DNA from: an uncultured Planctomycetaceae bacterium
Lineage (GTDB): Bacteria; Planctomycetota; Planctomycetia; Planctomycetales; Planctomycetaceae
Direction: 5' to 3'
Length of the DNA: 64,000 nt
Assembly: GCA_943787265.1 (NCBI GenBank)
Contig: CALSLT010000027.1
Coordinates: 281,385-345,384, forward strand
In this document: piece after piece, positions 9,076 through 17,614 of the stretch
How positions within the stretch are numbered: the stretch's first letter is position 1
Layout of the letters: each line of letters starts with the position of its first letter
Program-made: the position numbers and the translations under genes
Notes under the pieces: generated by a model
What the model saw: only the letters and a program-made list of their open reading frames with translations
Database searches by the model: none
Told to the model about the DNA's origin: nothing

Positions 9076-9137
9076 GAAAGTCTCCTGAAAGAAATCTTAG
9101 AAATCCTTCAGGTGTCCACCAGTCATGGGCTACCGCA

Positions 9138-10723
9138 ACCCGACCGAAGTGTTGGAGCCCGGAGATCCACGTGTGGCGCTTACCGTGGACACGATCAGGC
9201 GCCGGAAGTATCGCGAAGGCGTAATGACCTATCGGCGCGGCATGCATATTCATGAGTACATCACGCTGAACCAGGCCCATCAATACCTGGCCATGGGTCG
9301 CTCCAAGCAGGCGCTTCTCGATCTATACCATGTGCTCCTGCACAATGGCTCTACCCATGAGGGATTCGAGAATTTGGTCAAACCCTGGATGAACAGACAG
9401 CCTTGGGGATGTCCGCAGCCGCATGCCTGGGCGGCGGCCAAGTTGTCTTTGTTTTTGCGCAATGCAATGGTTCGTGAACAGGGAGGCAGGGCCGGCCTCG
9501 ATGAGAATCAGCGCGACCTCTACCTCTTCTCGCTGATCTCGCCCGACTGGACCAAGTCGGGGAACCAGATGTCGATAAAGAACGCTGTAACGGAGTTTGG
9601 CCGAGTCTCGGCCAGGATGGTCTTCTCCCCAACCGGAGCCACGGTCACCGTTAAACCATCGTTCAAGAATACTCCTCGCGACCTGGTCATTTCTATTCCG
9701 TATTTCGTCGAGGTAGATTCAGTGAAGGGCAATGGAGCCAGAGCGGGACAGAATGAGGGCAAGCTCCGCTTCAGCCCCGACACCACCAGCATCAGCATTA
9801 GCTGGCATCACCGGGAAGATGCGCACGCAAAGTCCTTCCAGGATCTCCTGAAGACGTACCGCTCGGAATTCCCGAGCATGATGAAGAATGGCGGACGGAG
9901 AGGCTACGAAGAACATCCGGAACGGGCGGGTAAGCCGTTTCTGCTGGATGATGAGAAGACCCATCCCCCCGACGCCGTTGAGCTTCGATCTTGTGCGCAA
10001 GGCATTTACGAAAGAGTTCACGCGCAGGTTCGATGACTTCACCCAGGGCGGTGGAATAGCTGTCGATACCTTGCCACCCCACGTGTTGACGGCGTCCGAC
10101 CGCAAAGCGTTGTTTGACGAGCAATGGCAGGATTGGCGTGAGCCGAATGAGATCGCCATGGGAAAACCGGTATGCTCAAACGGCAATGAAACTCGATCGC
10201 GGCAGGTGACATCCATCAACGATGGCGTACTGCTGAGGCGGACCTACTGGGGCGGTGTGGGAGGGCCCGTGGCAGAGATCGATCTGGTCGAGATGTATGA
10301 CGTTGACCGAATCAAAGTCTTCCCCTTACACGGTTCCTACACATACACCGTGGAAGTTTCGGTTGACGGCGGGGAATTCAAGACCGTCGTCCCCGGAGAA
10401 AAGAAGGAGACGGAGATCGACAAGACAAAGAAGATCTGCGACCACAGACTGAGTCCTATCAAGGCGAGGTTTGTTCGAATCAAAGGTCTTGCACACATCC
10501 TTGATGTAAAGGTCTACAAAGTCACTGGCAGCAAGTCGCAGGAGCCTCCTCCCAACCAGAGGATTCTGGCGGCGGCAAAAGCGGAGCGCGAGATTGCGAG
10601 AGGCAAGCCGGCGAAATCATCCGGCGATGATAACCCGTCGCGTACCGCAAAACTTATTACTGACGGTAGAGAGGGAAAAGACTCCGCATGGTGGGGCAAG
10701 GGAAATCCACAGTGGGTCCAGGT
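9138..10723 (+). pseudogene. Middle fragment of the interrupted glycosidase gene, with first discoidin domain
   Basis: This fragment lies between the two IS3 copies. Its first part (from TEVLEPGDPRVALTVD) includes THEGFENLVKPWMNRQPWG and CPQPHAWAAAKLSLFLRN, like the last helices and C-terminal beta region of (alpha/alpha)6-barrel glycosidases. A frameshift occurs at a run of six C near 9964-9969: the frame changes from the one ending LLDDEKTH to the one continuing PLSFDLVRKAFTKEF. An F5/8 type C (discoidin-like) domain follows at about 10150-10540 (YTYTVEVSVDGGEF, KARFVRIKG) and a second begins near 10600 (ARGKPAKSSGDDNPSRT). The second is cut by IS copy B after NPQWVQ and resumes at 12012. 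The six-C run could be a sequencing error, but both IS insertions are real breaks. Confidence 0.75.
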
Positions 10724-10785
10724 TGCGGTAGCCCATGACTGGTGGACACCTGAAGGATTTCTAAGATTTCTTTCAGGAGACTTTC

Positions 10786-11091
10786 ATGTCAGAGAAAACG
10801 AAGCGAGCACGTCGTTCATTCAGTGCTGAATTTAAGCGGGACGCCGTCGATCTTGTGGTCAAGCAGGGGTACTCGTTCAAGGCGGCAGCGGACGCTGTTG
10901 GTGTTGCAGCGAAGAGTCTCAGGGATTGGCACTCGAAGCTGGCTCCAGAGCCAGAACCATGTGGTGACGACGCCTCGACCGCTGCGTTGCAGGATGAGAT
11001 CAAGCATCTCAGAAAGCGTCTGCAGCGAGCTGAAATGGAACGTGAAATTCTAAAAAAAGCCACAGCGTATTTCGCGAGGGAGTCACAATGA
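10786..11091 (+). CDS. IS3-family OrfA, DNA-binding protein (copy B)
   Basis: The 101-aa product is identical to the copy A OrfA: helix-turn-helix followed by a coiled coil. The slippery run of seven A residues is at 11052-11058. After a -1 shift the frame reads KKSHSVFREGVT and then enters OrfB without a stop, so an OrfAB fusion transposase is predicted, as in other IS3 elements. Confidence 0.93.
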   Translation: MSEKTKRARRSFSAEFKRDAVDLVVKQGYSFKAAADAVGVAAKSLRDWHSKLAPEPEPCGDDASTAALQDEIKHLRKRLQRAEMEREILKKATAYFARESQ

Positions 11092-11972
11092 AATACGCAT
11101 GGATCAAGCAGCATCGTGACTCGTTTTCAGTGACGTCGATGTGTCGAACTCTCAATGTCAGCTCGAGTGGATTCTACAGGTGGCTGAAGGCCGGGCCCGG
11201 CTTGAGGGCTCAACGGTCGGCTCGAATCCGCACTTCAATTAAGCAGGTCTACGACGAGTCGCACGGGATTTATGGCAGTTACAAAATCGCTGATCGACTC
11301 AAGGAAGATGACTCTCTGGAAACAGTCTGTCGCAACACAGTCGCAGCGGCGATGCGGGAAATGGGACTGAAAAGCAAAGTCTCAAAGAAATTTTCGCCAA
11401 CGACAACGGTTTCTGATCCTTCAAAGATGGCGGCACCAAACGTTCTGAATCAGTCCTTCAAAGCAGGTGCTCCGAACAGAAAGTGGGTGACCGATATCAC
11501 GTATCTGCCGACGGCAACCGGCTGGGTTTATCTGGCTGTTGTCCTGGACTTGTTCAGTCGCAAGGTTGTCGGTTGGGCGATTTCCGAAAGTCTCGCCACG
11601 CCGTTGGTCAGCTCAGCTCTTCGTAACGCTGTTGAATCGCGGAAGCCTGACACGAACGGTCTGCTTCACCACAGCGATCGAGGCTCGCAATACACCAGCG
11701 ATGAATACCAGCAGACTCTGAGAACACTCAACATGATCTGCTCGATGAGTCGTACCGGATGCTGCTACGACAACGCCGTCATGGAACGTTTCTTCTGGTC
11801 ACTCAAGCACGAATGGACGAAGTTCGAAACCTTCGAGGACATCACTCAAGCAAGACTCAGCGTCTTCCAGTACATCGACACTTTCTACAACTCAAAGAGA
11901 ATTCACCAGACCCTCGGGTACCGAACACCTGACGAATTCGAAGAACAATACAAAGCAAAACTCGCCGTCTAA
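11088..11972 (+). CDS. IS3-family transposase OrfB, DDE catalytic subunit (copy B)
   Basis: The 294-aa protein carries the same DDE triad as copy A (TDITYL, SDRGSQYTS, VMERFFWSLKHE). The start ATG overlaps the orfA stop as ATGA. It appears intact, so the element may still be mobile. The C-terminal 30 residues contain the only amino-acid differences from copy A. Confidence 0.93.
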   Translation: MKYAWIKQHRDSFSVTSMCRTLNVSSSGFYRWLKAGPGLRAQRSARIRTSIKQVYDESHGIYGSYKIADRLKEDDSLETVCRNTVAAAMREMGLKSKVSKKFSPTTTVSDPSKMAAPNVLNQSFKAGAPNRKWVTDITYLPTATGWVYLAVVLDLFSRKVVGWAISESLATPLVSSALRNAVESRKPDTNGLLHHSDRGSQYTSDEYQQTLRTLNMICSMSRTGCCYDNAVMERFFWSLKHEWTKFETFEDITQARLSVFQYIDTFYNSKRIHQTLGYRTPDEFEEQYKAKLAV

Positions 11973-12011
11973 AACCTCATTTCAGGTGTCCATTCCAACT
12001 GGGCAATCGCA

Positions 12012-12291
12012 GGTTGACCTTGAGAAAGAGTATGAGGTCGATGAGATCTGGCTCCAGCCGTGGTGGGACAATGGCGAGAACGGACGAGCCTACAAGTACA
12101 CCATCGAAGCGTCGATAAACGGCAAGACGTGGCAACGGATCGTGGATAGGAGTAAGAATACGACCCCGCACCGTGACGTTGGTGAGTCCTATATTCTCAA
12201 TCCATTCAAGGTCCGATACGTCCGGGTGACAGGCATAAACCATCTCTGCGAGATGAAAGTCTACAGGCACGGTTCAACCCCAAGGAAATAG
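12012..12291 (+). pseudogene. 3' fragment of the interrupted glycosidase gene (end of second discoidin domain)
   Basis: After the GGT duplication the frame continues VDLEKEYEVDEIWLQPWW and then AYKYTIEASINGKTWQRI and VRYVRVTGINHLCEMKVY, the second half of an F5/8 type C domain, and ends at a TAG near RHGSTPRK. It joins in frame to the fragment ending at 10723. Alone it lacks a signal peptide and start, so it is not a functional gene. Confidence 0.8.
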
Positions 12292-12359
12292 AGGTCAGGG
12301 CAGGGTCTTACGTCCTCCCCTGCCTTGCTGGCGGAATTGAAGGAAGGAACTGTAAGCCG

Positions 12360-15300
12360 ATGCGCCGAGACATCACCATGAAACAGCTTCGAATTGTCGC
12401 CGCCGTCTGTGCGTTCAGTCTTTCCATCGCGCAGGTGAACGGCGAGGACCAGTTTCTCGTTGAGAAAGGAAAGGCTAACGCTGAAATTATTATCAGCGAA
12501 TCTCCGGCGCGTTCGACGCGGTTGGCGGCGGCTGAACTCCAAACTTACGTTGCGAAGATCTCCGGCGCGCGCCTTCCAATCAGAGCCGAGCCTTCCGTTG
12601 ATGTTCTGGTTCAGATTTACGTAGGCGAGAGCCCGCACGCGGCGAAACTCGGCGTCACTGCTGATCGTCTCGAACACGGTGCTTACCGCATCGCTTCCGG
12701 TGAGAAGTGGCTTGCGCTGATTGGCGACGACACTAATTTCACTCCCAAGGAACCGTGGGCGAAGAACAACTCCGGACGCGGCGAAAAATTGCAGTCCGCG
12801 TGGGAGAAGGCGAGTGGGCTGCCGTTCGGCGTTCCCAATGGCGGGCTTTACAAGTATCGCGAACGGATGCCCGCAGCGCTGGCGAAGGAAGATCGCGAGT
12901 ATCTCTGGCAGTTCGACGAGCGAGGTTCGTTCAATGCGGTCTGCGGCTATCTGCGTAGCCTCGGCGTGCGCTGGTACCTGCCCGGCGAACTCGGCGAGGT
13001 CGTCCCGAAGATGAAGTCGATACCGCTGCCGAAAATCGACGAAACCGTAAAGCCGGATTTCGAGGTTCGGCAGTTCAGCGTGCGGTTCGCTACGGCGGAC
13101 GAGGATGTCATGCGGTGGGCGATGCGGCTGGGAATCAGGCATCCCTACGGACTCATGATCGCTCACGGAATGCACACCATGACGCATCCCGACATCCTCA
13201 AAACGCAGCATCCGGATTGGTTCGCCCTCTATGGTGGCAAGCGCGATACGCAGACCGGCAAACGCCTGAATCACCTCTGTTATTCCAACGAAGAGTTGTT
13301 CGACGCGACGGTGAAATGGGCGCGGGCGCAGTTCGATGTTTATGACTATGAATCGGTCTCGATCATGCCGCCGGACGCCTACATTGCGCTCTGTCAGTGC
13401 GAACTCTGCGAAGGCAAACAGATCGACGAAATGGGCGCGCGTGGAAAGCTGTCGAATCATGCCTGGGACTTCGCCAACCGCGTCGCCAGGGAGGTAGGCA
13501 AGACACATCCAGACAAGCTCATCGTTTGCTGTGCCTACGGCGCGAACACCGAGCCGCCCACAAATATCGCGAAGCTCGAGCCCAACGTGCAGGTCGTCAT
13601 CGTCGGCGGTCGCCGTCCGCGCAACAGCTTGCCCGAGCAACGTGAATACATCGACAAGCTTCGCGCCGGTTGGCTGAAACTGGCGACGCGGCCGATCATG
13701 ATCTTCGAAAATTATCCATTTACCGGACGCGGCACATATCTGCCGGCGTTCGTCGCGAAGACGATCGGCGAAAGTATCAACGCGACCAAGGGCGTCTCGC
13801 GCGGTGAAGACATCTGGCTGAGCTTTCCACGCACTCATGACGATCCCAATATCGGCTTCGATCACTTTCAGGTGTATTTCACAGCGAGGATGTGGTGGGG
13901 CGGCAAGGACGCCGATGTCGAGGCGATGCTGGATGAATACTGCCGCCTGTTCTACGGGTCGGCGGGACCGAAGATGAAGGCGTTCTTCGATTACTGCGAG
14001 GCGAATTATCAGGCGATGGAAAAGGATAAAGAAAAGGCCGATACGGCGCTGGAGATGATCGAAAAGGCGAAGGCGGAAATCAGTCGTTTAACGGCAAGCC
14101 GGAGGCGACTGCGTTCAGGAGAAGTCAAGAACACCGACGCCTCCGGCTTGCCGTTAAACGATTTAGAGAAATACGCCAGGCGGCTCGAATTGATCGACAA
14201 CTTCCTCAACGCACTGCGGAGCAAGGCGAAGCAACTTGGTCAGGCACGCGGGCTCGTCGCGAAGATGCGCACCGTGTTGAAGCCGAGCGAGCCGATCGTC
14301 GTTGACGGTAAACTCGACGACGAATACTGGGTGAGGCATCGGGAATGGTCGGTCGGACGGCTTCGCGAATTGCAGACCGGAACGCCACCGGTTTTTGGCA
14401 CATCGGTCATGGCCGGTTGGGATCGAACCGGACAGCATCTTTACTTCGTGATTCGTTGTGAGGAGGCCGTGGGGCAAGCTTCCAGCTTGCCGAGTAAGAA
14501 ACTTCAGGGCGACAGGCAAGCTGGAAGCTCGCCCCACTTGAACATCACGGCAACGAAACACGACGATGAGGCGATCTGGTATGGCGACGTGGTGGAAATC
14601 GAACTCGCGACGGATTCCCACAGCTACTATCAGATCGCAGTCAATCCAGCCGGTGCGCTCGTCGATCTCGATCGCGGAGCCGACAAGTCGGCACGATTTC
14701 GCTGGGAATCGCAGGCCGAAGTCGCGACTCACATCGCGGCAGATCACTGGACGGTTGAAATCCGCATCCCCGTGACCGATGACGAGAACGATCCACTCAA
14801 TCAGGTCATCGGCCGCAAGCCATCGCAAAGTCTGCCGTGGCATTTCAACATTTGCCGCCAACGGATCCGTGAAACGGGCTCGGAGTACTCGGCGTTCTCC
14901 CCCACAGGCACGGCCGGTTTTCACGTGCCGATGAAGTTCGCGCATTTCTACGACGGCGGCTCGTACACGTTTGATGTCGATGAGACGGTGACCGACTTCC
15001 TCATCGAAGCTTCGGCCGCCCGCAAGCTGATGAAGAGTCGGAAATACGATGAGGCTCTAGCTGCGTTTGTTGCTCTGTCACAGCGCGAGAAGGCGACGGA
15101 CTACCAGAAATCGCACGCACTCTCGCAGGCAGCAGCATGCGCCCGGCTCGGAAAACACTTCGAACGAGCGACCGAACTGGCCAGCCAGATCCCGCTCGAA
15201 GCCATCGCGAAGATCGTTCAGATGGAAAACCTTCTCGGCGAACGGAAGTGGGACGCGGTCATCGAACAGTTCGGCAACGAGGATATCTCGACGTGGCCGT

Positions 15301-15812
15301 TCACGCAGATCGGAGCGGCAGCGTTCGCACGCGGTCGGGCTTACTACGGCGAGCGAGTCGGCGACAAGGCGGATGCCGATCTCCGTCTGGCGTTGGAATT
15401 CACATCCGACTCACGAGTGCGAATGAGCATCCTCCGCACGATGGGCCACAACCGTGAAACCGTTCTAAAGAACGATGATCTGACGCTGGAAACTTACCGC
15501 ACGATCGCCAGTTCGAAGACCAATACAGGCAGCGCCGAGTACTTCTCTGGTCTACAGGGAGCCGCCCGCGTGCTGACTCGACGCGGCGACTATGCCGAAG
15601 CGTTGAAGGTACTGAATCTCGTCGATCCCGAAAAGCTCGGCGGAAGCTGGCGCGGCACCATGCGACTGTCACGCGGCCGGACACTTGAGGCAGCAGGTCG
15701 CAAGGCAGAGGCCCTGAAGACATATCGCGATGTGGTGACGGATGAATCAGCGTCGGAGTCACATCGGCGAGCGGCGGAGAAAGCGGCTGCGGCATTGGAG
15801 TCCGGCAATTGA
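12360..15812 (+). CDS. DUF4838-type secreted glycosidase-like protein with CBM9-like and TPR regions
   Basis: The 1150-aa protein starts with a signal peptide (MKQLRIVAAVCAFSLSIAQ after a short Met-Arg-Arg leader). The N-terminal region (about 35-130) resembles the N-domain of alpha-glucuronidases and related glycosidases (RLAAAELQTYVAKISGARLP). The central domain (about 180-560) is DUF4838, with CQCELCEG and WLSFPRTHDDPNIGF segments. A CBM9-like domain begins near residue 645 (VDGKLDDEYW) and continues to about 860 (WTVEIRIPVTDDEND). The C-terminal 270 residues are helical repeats resembling TPRs. It would act outside the cytoplasm on polysaccharide, but no substrate can be named. The start at 12360 follows GGAAGGA by about 11 bases; 12378 is possible. 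Two palindromic repeats are embedded in frame (14084-14161 and 14469-14537). Confidence 0.82.
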   Translation: MRRDITMKQLRIVAAVCAFSLSIAQVNGEDQFLVEKGKANAEIIISESPARSTRLAAAELQTYVAKISGARLPIRAEPSVDVLVQIYVGESPHAAKLGVTADRLEHGAYRIASGEKWLALIGDDTNFTPKEPWAKNNSGRGEKLQSAWEKASGLPFGVPNGGLYKYRERMPAALAKEDREYLWQFDERGSFNAVCGYLRSLGVRWYLPGELGEVVPKMKSIPLPKIDETVKPDFEVRQFSVRFATADEDVMRWAMRLGIRHPYGLMIAHGMHTMTHPDILKTQHPDWFALYGGKRDTQTGKRLNHLCYSNEELFDATVKWARAQFDVYDYESVSIMPPDAYIALCQCELCEGKQIDEMGARGKLSNHAWDFANRVAREVGKTHPDKLIVCCAYGANTEPPTNIAKLEPNVQVVIVGGRRPRNSLPEQREYIDKLRAGWLKLATRPIMIFENYPFTGRGTYLPAFVAKTIGESINATKGVSRGEDIWLSFPRTHDDPNIGFDHFQVYFTARMWWGGKDADVEAMLDEYCRLFYGSAGPKMKAFFDYCEANYQAMEKDKEKADTALEMIEKAKAEISRLTASRRRLRSGEVKNTDASGLPLNDLEKYARRLELIDNFLNALRSKAKQLGQARGLVAKMRTVLKPSEPIVVDGKLDDEYWVRHREWSVGRLRELQTGTPPVFGTSVMAGWDRTGQHLYFVIRCEEAVGQASSLPSKKLQGDRQAGSSPHLNITATKHDDEAIWYGDVVEIELATDSHSYYQIAVNPAGALVDLDRGADKSARFRWESQAEVATHIAADHWTVEIRIPVTDDENDPLNQVIGRKPSQSLPWHFNICRQRIRETGSEYSAFSPTGTAGFHVPMKFAHFYDGGSYTFDVDETVTDFLIEASAARKLMKSRKYDEALAAFVALSQREKATDYQKSHALSQAAACARLGKHFERATELASQIPLEAIAKIVQMENLLGERKWDAVIEQFGNEDISTWPFTQIGAAAFARGRAYYGERVGDKADADLRLALEFTSDSRVRMSILRTMGHNRETVLKNDDLTLETYRTIASSKTNTGSAEYFSGLQGAARVLTRRGDYAEALKVLNLVDPEKLGGSWRGTMRLSRGRTLEAAGRKAEALKTYRDVVTDESASESHRRAAEKAAAALESGN
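14084..14161. repeat. In-frame palindromic repeat (24-bp arms) inside the DUF4838 gene
   Basis: Arms at 14084-14107 and 14138-14161 are perfect inverted repeats of 24 bp around a 30-bp spacer. The arms are GC-rich (core GGCAAGCCGGAGGCG). The repeat encodes LTASRRRLRSGEVKNTDAS and following residues without breaking the frame. Its composition is unlike the surrounding lysine/glutamate-rich helix, so it looks like an inserted mobile palindrome that lies between the DUF4838 and CBM9-like domains. Confidence 0.85.
14469..14537. repeat. Second in-frame palindromic repeat (23-bp arms) inside the DUF4838 gene
   Basis: Arms at 14469-14491 and 14515-14537 are inverted repeats of 23 bp with one mismatch. 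The core is GCTTCCAGCTTGCC. It encodes GQASSLPSKKLQGDRQAGSS within the CBM9-like domain and keeps the frame. The sequence is different from the palindrome at 14084-14161, so two repeat families have entered one gene. Confidence 0.85.
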
Positions 15813-16188
15813 CATTGGCGCGATCTGAGATTTTCTAGTTCAGCGTGAACTGAACTGAGCGCGGAGATGAGCGTTCACGTGCAGCCAACAACTGACCCTA
15901 CAAGATGGGTTGACTATTGGGAAAACAGAAAAGCAAAAAGCTCTAATCGTGTCTAAGGCCCTCGAGCAAACGTACGAATCTCTCTTTCAGGCTTCTTGTC
16001 CTTATCTAACTTTTTGGTGCGAAACTTTCTAATTCCCACAGGGTTTATTGTTCGCGGCGGCGTCGCCACGTTAAGGATCCGTTAGAACGTGTCGACTCGT
16101 CCTGCAATTGCTCAGCCAGAATGACCGGGTGTTTCTGCCCCGATTTGTCCCAATCGAGCATCAAAGCCGACTTACCAGGAATCAAAGA
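15813..16188 (+). other. Intergenic region before the EF-hand gene
   Basis: This 376-bp gap contains a short weak hairpin near 15838 (GTTCAGCGTGAAC) but no clear terminator. It is more AT-rich between 15900 and 16060 than the neighbouring genes, as expected for a promoter region. No small gene is supported. Confidence 0.4.
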
Positions 16189-17493
16189 ATGAAACGCTTC
16201 TGCATACTGACAGGAATCGCGCTCGCATGTTCGACCGTCGCGACGGCACAGGACGACAAGAAAACGGACGGGCTGTTTAAGCAGCTCGATAAGAACAGCG
16301 ACGAAAAACTCGTTGCAGACGAGATTCCGGAGAAGCAGACGCGGTTCTTCGAGCGACTCGTTCGGCTGGGCGATGCCGACAAAAATGGGGAGTTGTCGCA
16401 GGCCGAATTCAGCAAGGCGACTTCAGAGACAGCCGACACTCCGCCACGAAATCCGAATGGAAATGCTCCAGGTCGGCGTCCTGGAGGCTCAGCACCGAGG
16501 CAGTTTGATACCGCAGATTTTTTCAAACGGCTGGACAAGAACGGTGATGGCAAACTGGCAAAAAGCGAATTGCCAGATCAGTTTGCTCAGCGACTGGCTC
16601 CAGCATTTGAAAAGCTTGGCAAAGATGAGATCACGCTCGATGAATTTCAGAAGCTCAGGCAGCAGTACGAGGGGAACGGTTCACGAATGCAGGGTGGCCG
16701 CCCCAGCCAGATGGGAAATCCAGCCGCGATGTTTAAGCAGCTCGACACAAACGGCGACGGCAAACTAACGGCCCAGGAAGTTCCTGAAGAAAGACGTCGA
16801 ATGCTCGCAGCGATTCTTGAACGATCGGGTAAAGGGCGAGATGGTTCACTGACGCAGGAAGAATTTCAGAAAGCGGTTGAACAATTCACGCGCCAACAGA
16901 ATGGGCGCCCCGCCGGCGACGGAAATGCCAAACGATCGGATTCGGATCGTCCAAAGCAGACTAGCGATGCAATGCGTCGACCTGGGCAGAGTGACCGCCC
17001 ATCAAACGGTGGCCCGGCGTTTCTCCGGATTCTCGACGTCAACAAGGACGGGCGACTCAGTCGTGATGAGCTGGCGAAGGCTGTCACACTGATCGATCGT
17101 CTTGATCAGAATCGTGATGGTTCGCTGGATGGTCGAGAACTGTTCGGCCCTCCTCCGGGAAGCGGTCAAGGTTCGATGGATCGACCTCGGCAGAATTCTG
17201 ACAAGAAGACTAGCGACCGTCCTCGGCGACCGCAGAGCGAAGACGCTGGCAAAGATAAACCTCGCGACCAAACTCGCTCAAACCCTGATCAGCCAGATCG
17301 AGAACGAAGGCCGACTAACGTAAAGCTCGACGAAACATTCGGCCGGATGGACCGAGACAAGGACGGAGCGATCAGCAAGCAAGAAGCGCCAGACCGTCTC
17401 AAGCAGAACTTCGACCGAATCGACGCCAATAAAGACCGCAAGATCACACTCGAAGAGCTTCGCACAATCTTTGAGCGATCGCGGAAGCAGTAA
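16189..17493 (+). CDS. Secreted multi-EF-hand protein
   Basis: The 434-aa protein has a signal peptide (MKRFCILTGIALACSTVATA) and at least eight EF-hand-like calcium loops, for example DKNSDEKLVADE, DADKNGELSQAE, DKNGDGKLAKSE, DTNGDGKLTAQE, DVNKDGRLSRDE, DQNRDGSLDGRE, DRDKDGAISKQE and DANKDRKITLEE. Loops three, four, five and six keep Asp at positions 1, 3 and 5 and Glu at 12, so they should bind calcium. Between pairs lie Pro/Gly/Arg/Ser-rich linkers. I chose the ATG at 16189 because it starts the signal peptide and AGGA lies eight bases upstream; an ATG-like start 27 codons earlier would bury the signal. Function is unknown; calcium-dependent envelope or matrix structure is a guess. Confidence 0.88.
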   Translation: MKRFCILTGIALACSTVATAQDDKKTDGLFKQLDKNSDEKLVADEIPEKQTRFFERLVRLGDADKNGELSQAEFSKATSETADTPPRNPNGNAPGRRPGGSAPRQFDTADFFKRLDKNGDGKLAKSELPDQFAQRLAPAFEKLGKDEITLDEFQKLRQQYEGNGSRMQGGRPSQMGNPAAMFKQLDTNGDGKLTAQEVPEERRRMLAAILERSGKGRDGSLTQEEFQKAVEQFTRQQNGRPAGDGNAKRSDSDRPKQTSDAMRRPGQSDRPSNGGPAFLRILDVNKDGRLSRDELAKAVTLIDRLDQNRDGSLDGRELFGPPPGSGQGSMDRPRQNSDKKTSDRPRRPQSEDAGKDKPRDQTRSNPDQPDRERRPTNVKLDETFGRMDRDKDGAISKQEAPDRLKQNFDRIDANKDRKITLEELRTIFERSRKQ

Positions 17494-17527
17494 ACTCGCA
17501 GCGGGATCGGAGTAGATGCTAAGCGGT

Positions 17528-17592
17528 AGCCGGACTCGCAAGAGTTCGGGCATAGAACCGAAAGGCCGCACCGAAGTCTTGCGACTCCGGCT
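17528..17592. repeat. Intergenic palindromic repeat after the EF-hand gene
   Basis: Arms at 17528-17549 and 17571-17592 are 22-bp inverted repeats with two mismatches (core AGCCGGA and TCGCAAGA). It lies 35 bp after the EF-hand stop codon. It is a third palindrome family in this window; it could also help stop transcription, but it has no T-run. Confidence 0.75.
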
Positions 17593-17614
17593 CCGACGAT
17601 TCGATCATCAATGA

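Larger units (their letters stand above)
7851..9137 (-). mobile_element. IS3-family insertion sequence, copy A (minus orientation)
   Basis: The 1287-bp element runs from TG at 7851 to CA at 9137, the terminal dinucleotides usual for IS3 elements. Its ends share a bipartite inverted repeat, an outer TGCG[GA]T[AT]GCCCA and an inner TGGACACCTGAA, separated by diverged spacers. It carries orfA and orfB on the minus strand with a run of seven A residues for frameshifting. The other copy at 10724-12011 is in the opposite orientation and almost identical. The three bases flanking copy A (CCA on the left, ACC on the right) do not match, so there is no intact target duplication at these boundaries, which fits the loss of adjacent gene sequence. 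Confidence 0.85.
10724..12011 (+). mobile_element. IS3-family insertion sequence, copy B (plus orientation)
   Basis: The 1288-bp element runs from TG at 10724 to CA at 12011 and is flanked by a 3-bp target duplication GGT (10721-10723 and 12012-12014). Removing the element plus one GGT restores the host reading frame WVQVDLEKEYEVDE in the second discoidin domain, which fixes the boundaries. Ends share the same bipartite inverted repeat as copy A. About 1.1 kb is identical to copy A, while the last ~130 bp differ at many positions. Confidence 0.92.

Noticed and set aside
9138..10723. Inversion of the segment between the IS3 copies
   Set aside because: The host reading frame joins correctly across copy B (WVQ to VDLEKEY) in the present orientation.
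7851..12011. Composite transposon formed by the two inverted IS3 copies
   Set aside because: Copy B has its own 3-bp target duplication, and the intervening DNA is host gene sequence continuous across it, so the pair arose by separate insertions.
12261..13865. 534-codon open frame on the minus strand opposite the DUF4838 gene
   Set aside because: It is the antisense shadow of a high-GC coding frame; the plus strand has a signal peptide and recognisable domains, and the minus frame has none.
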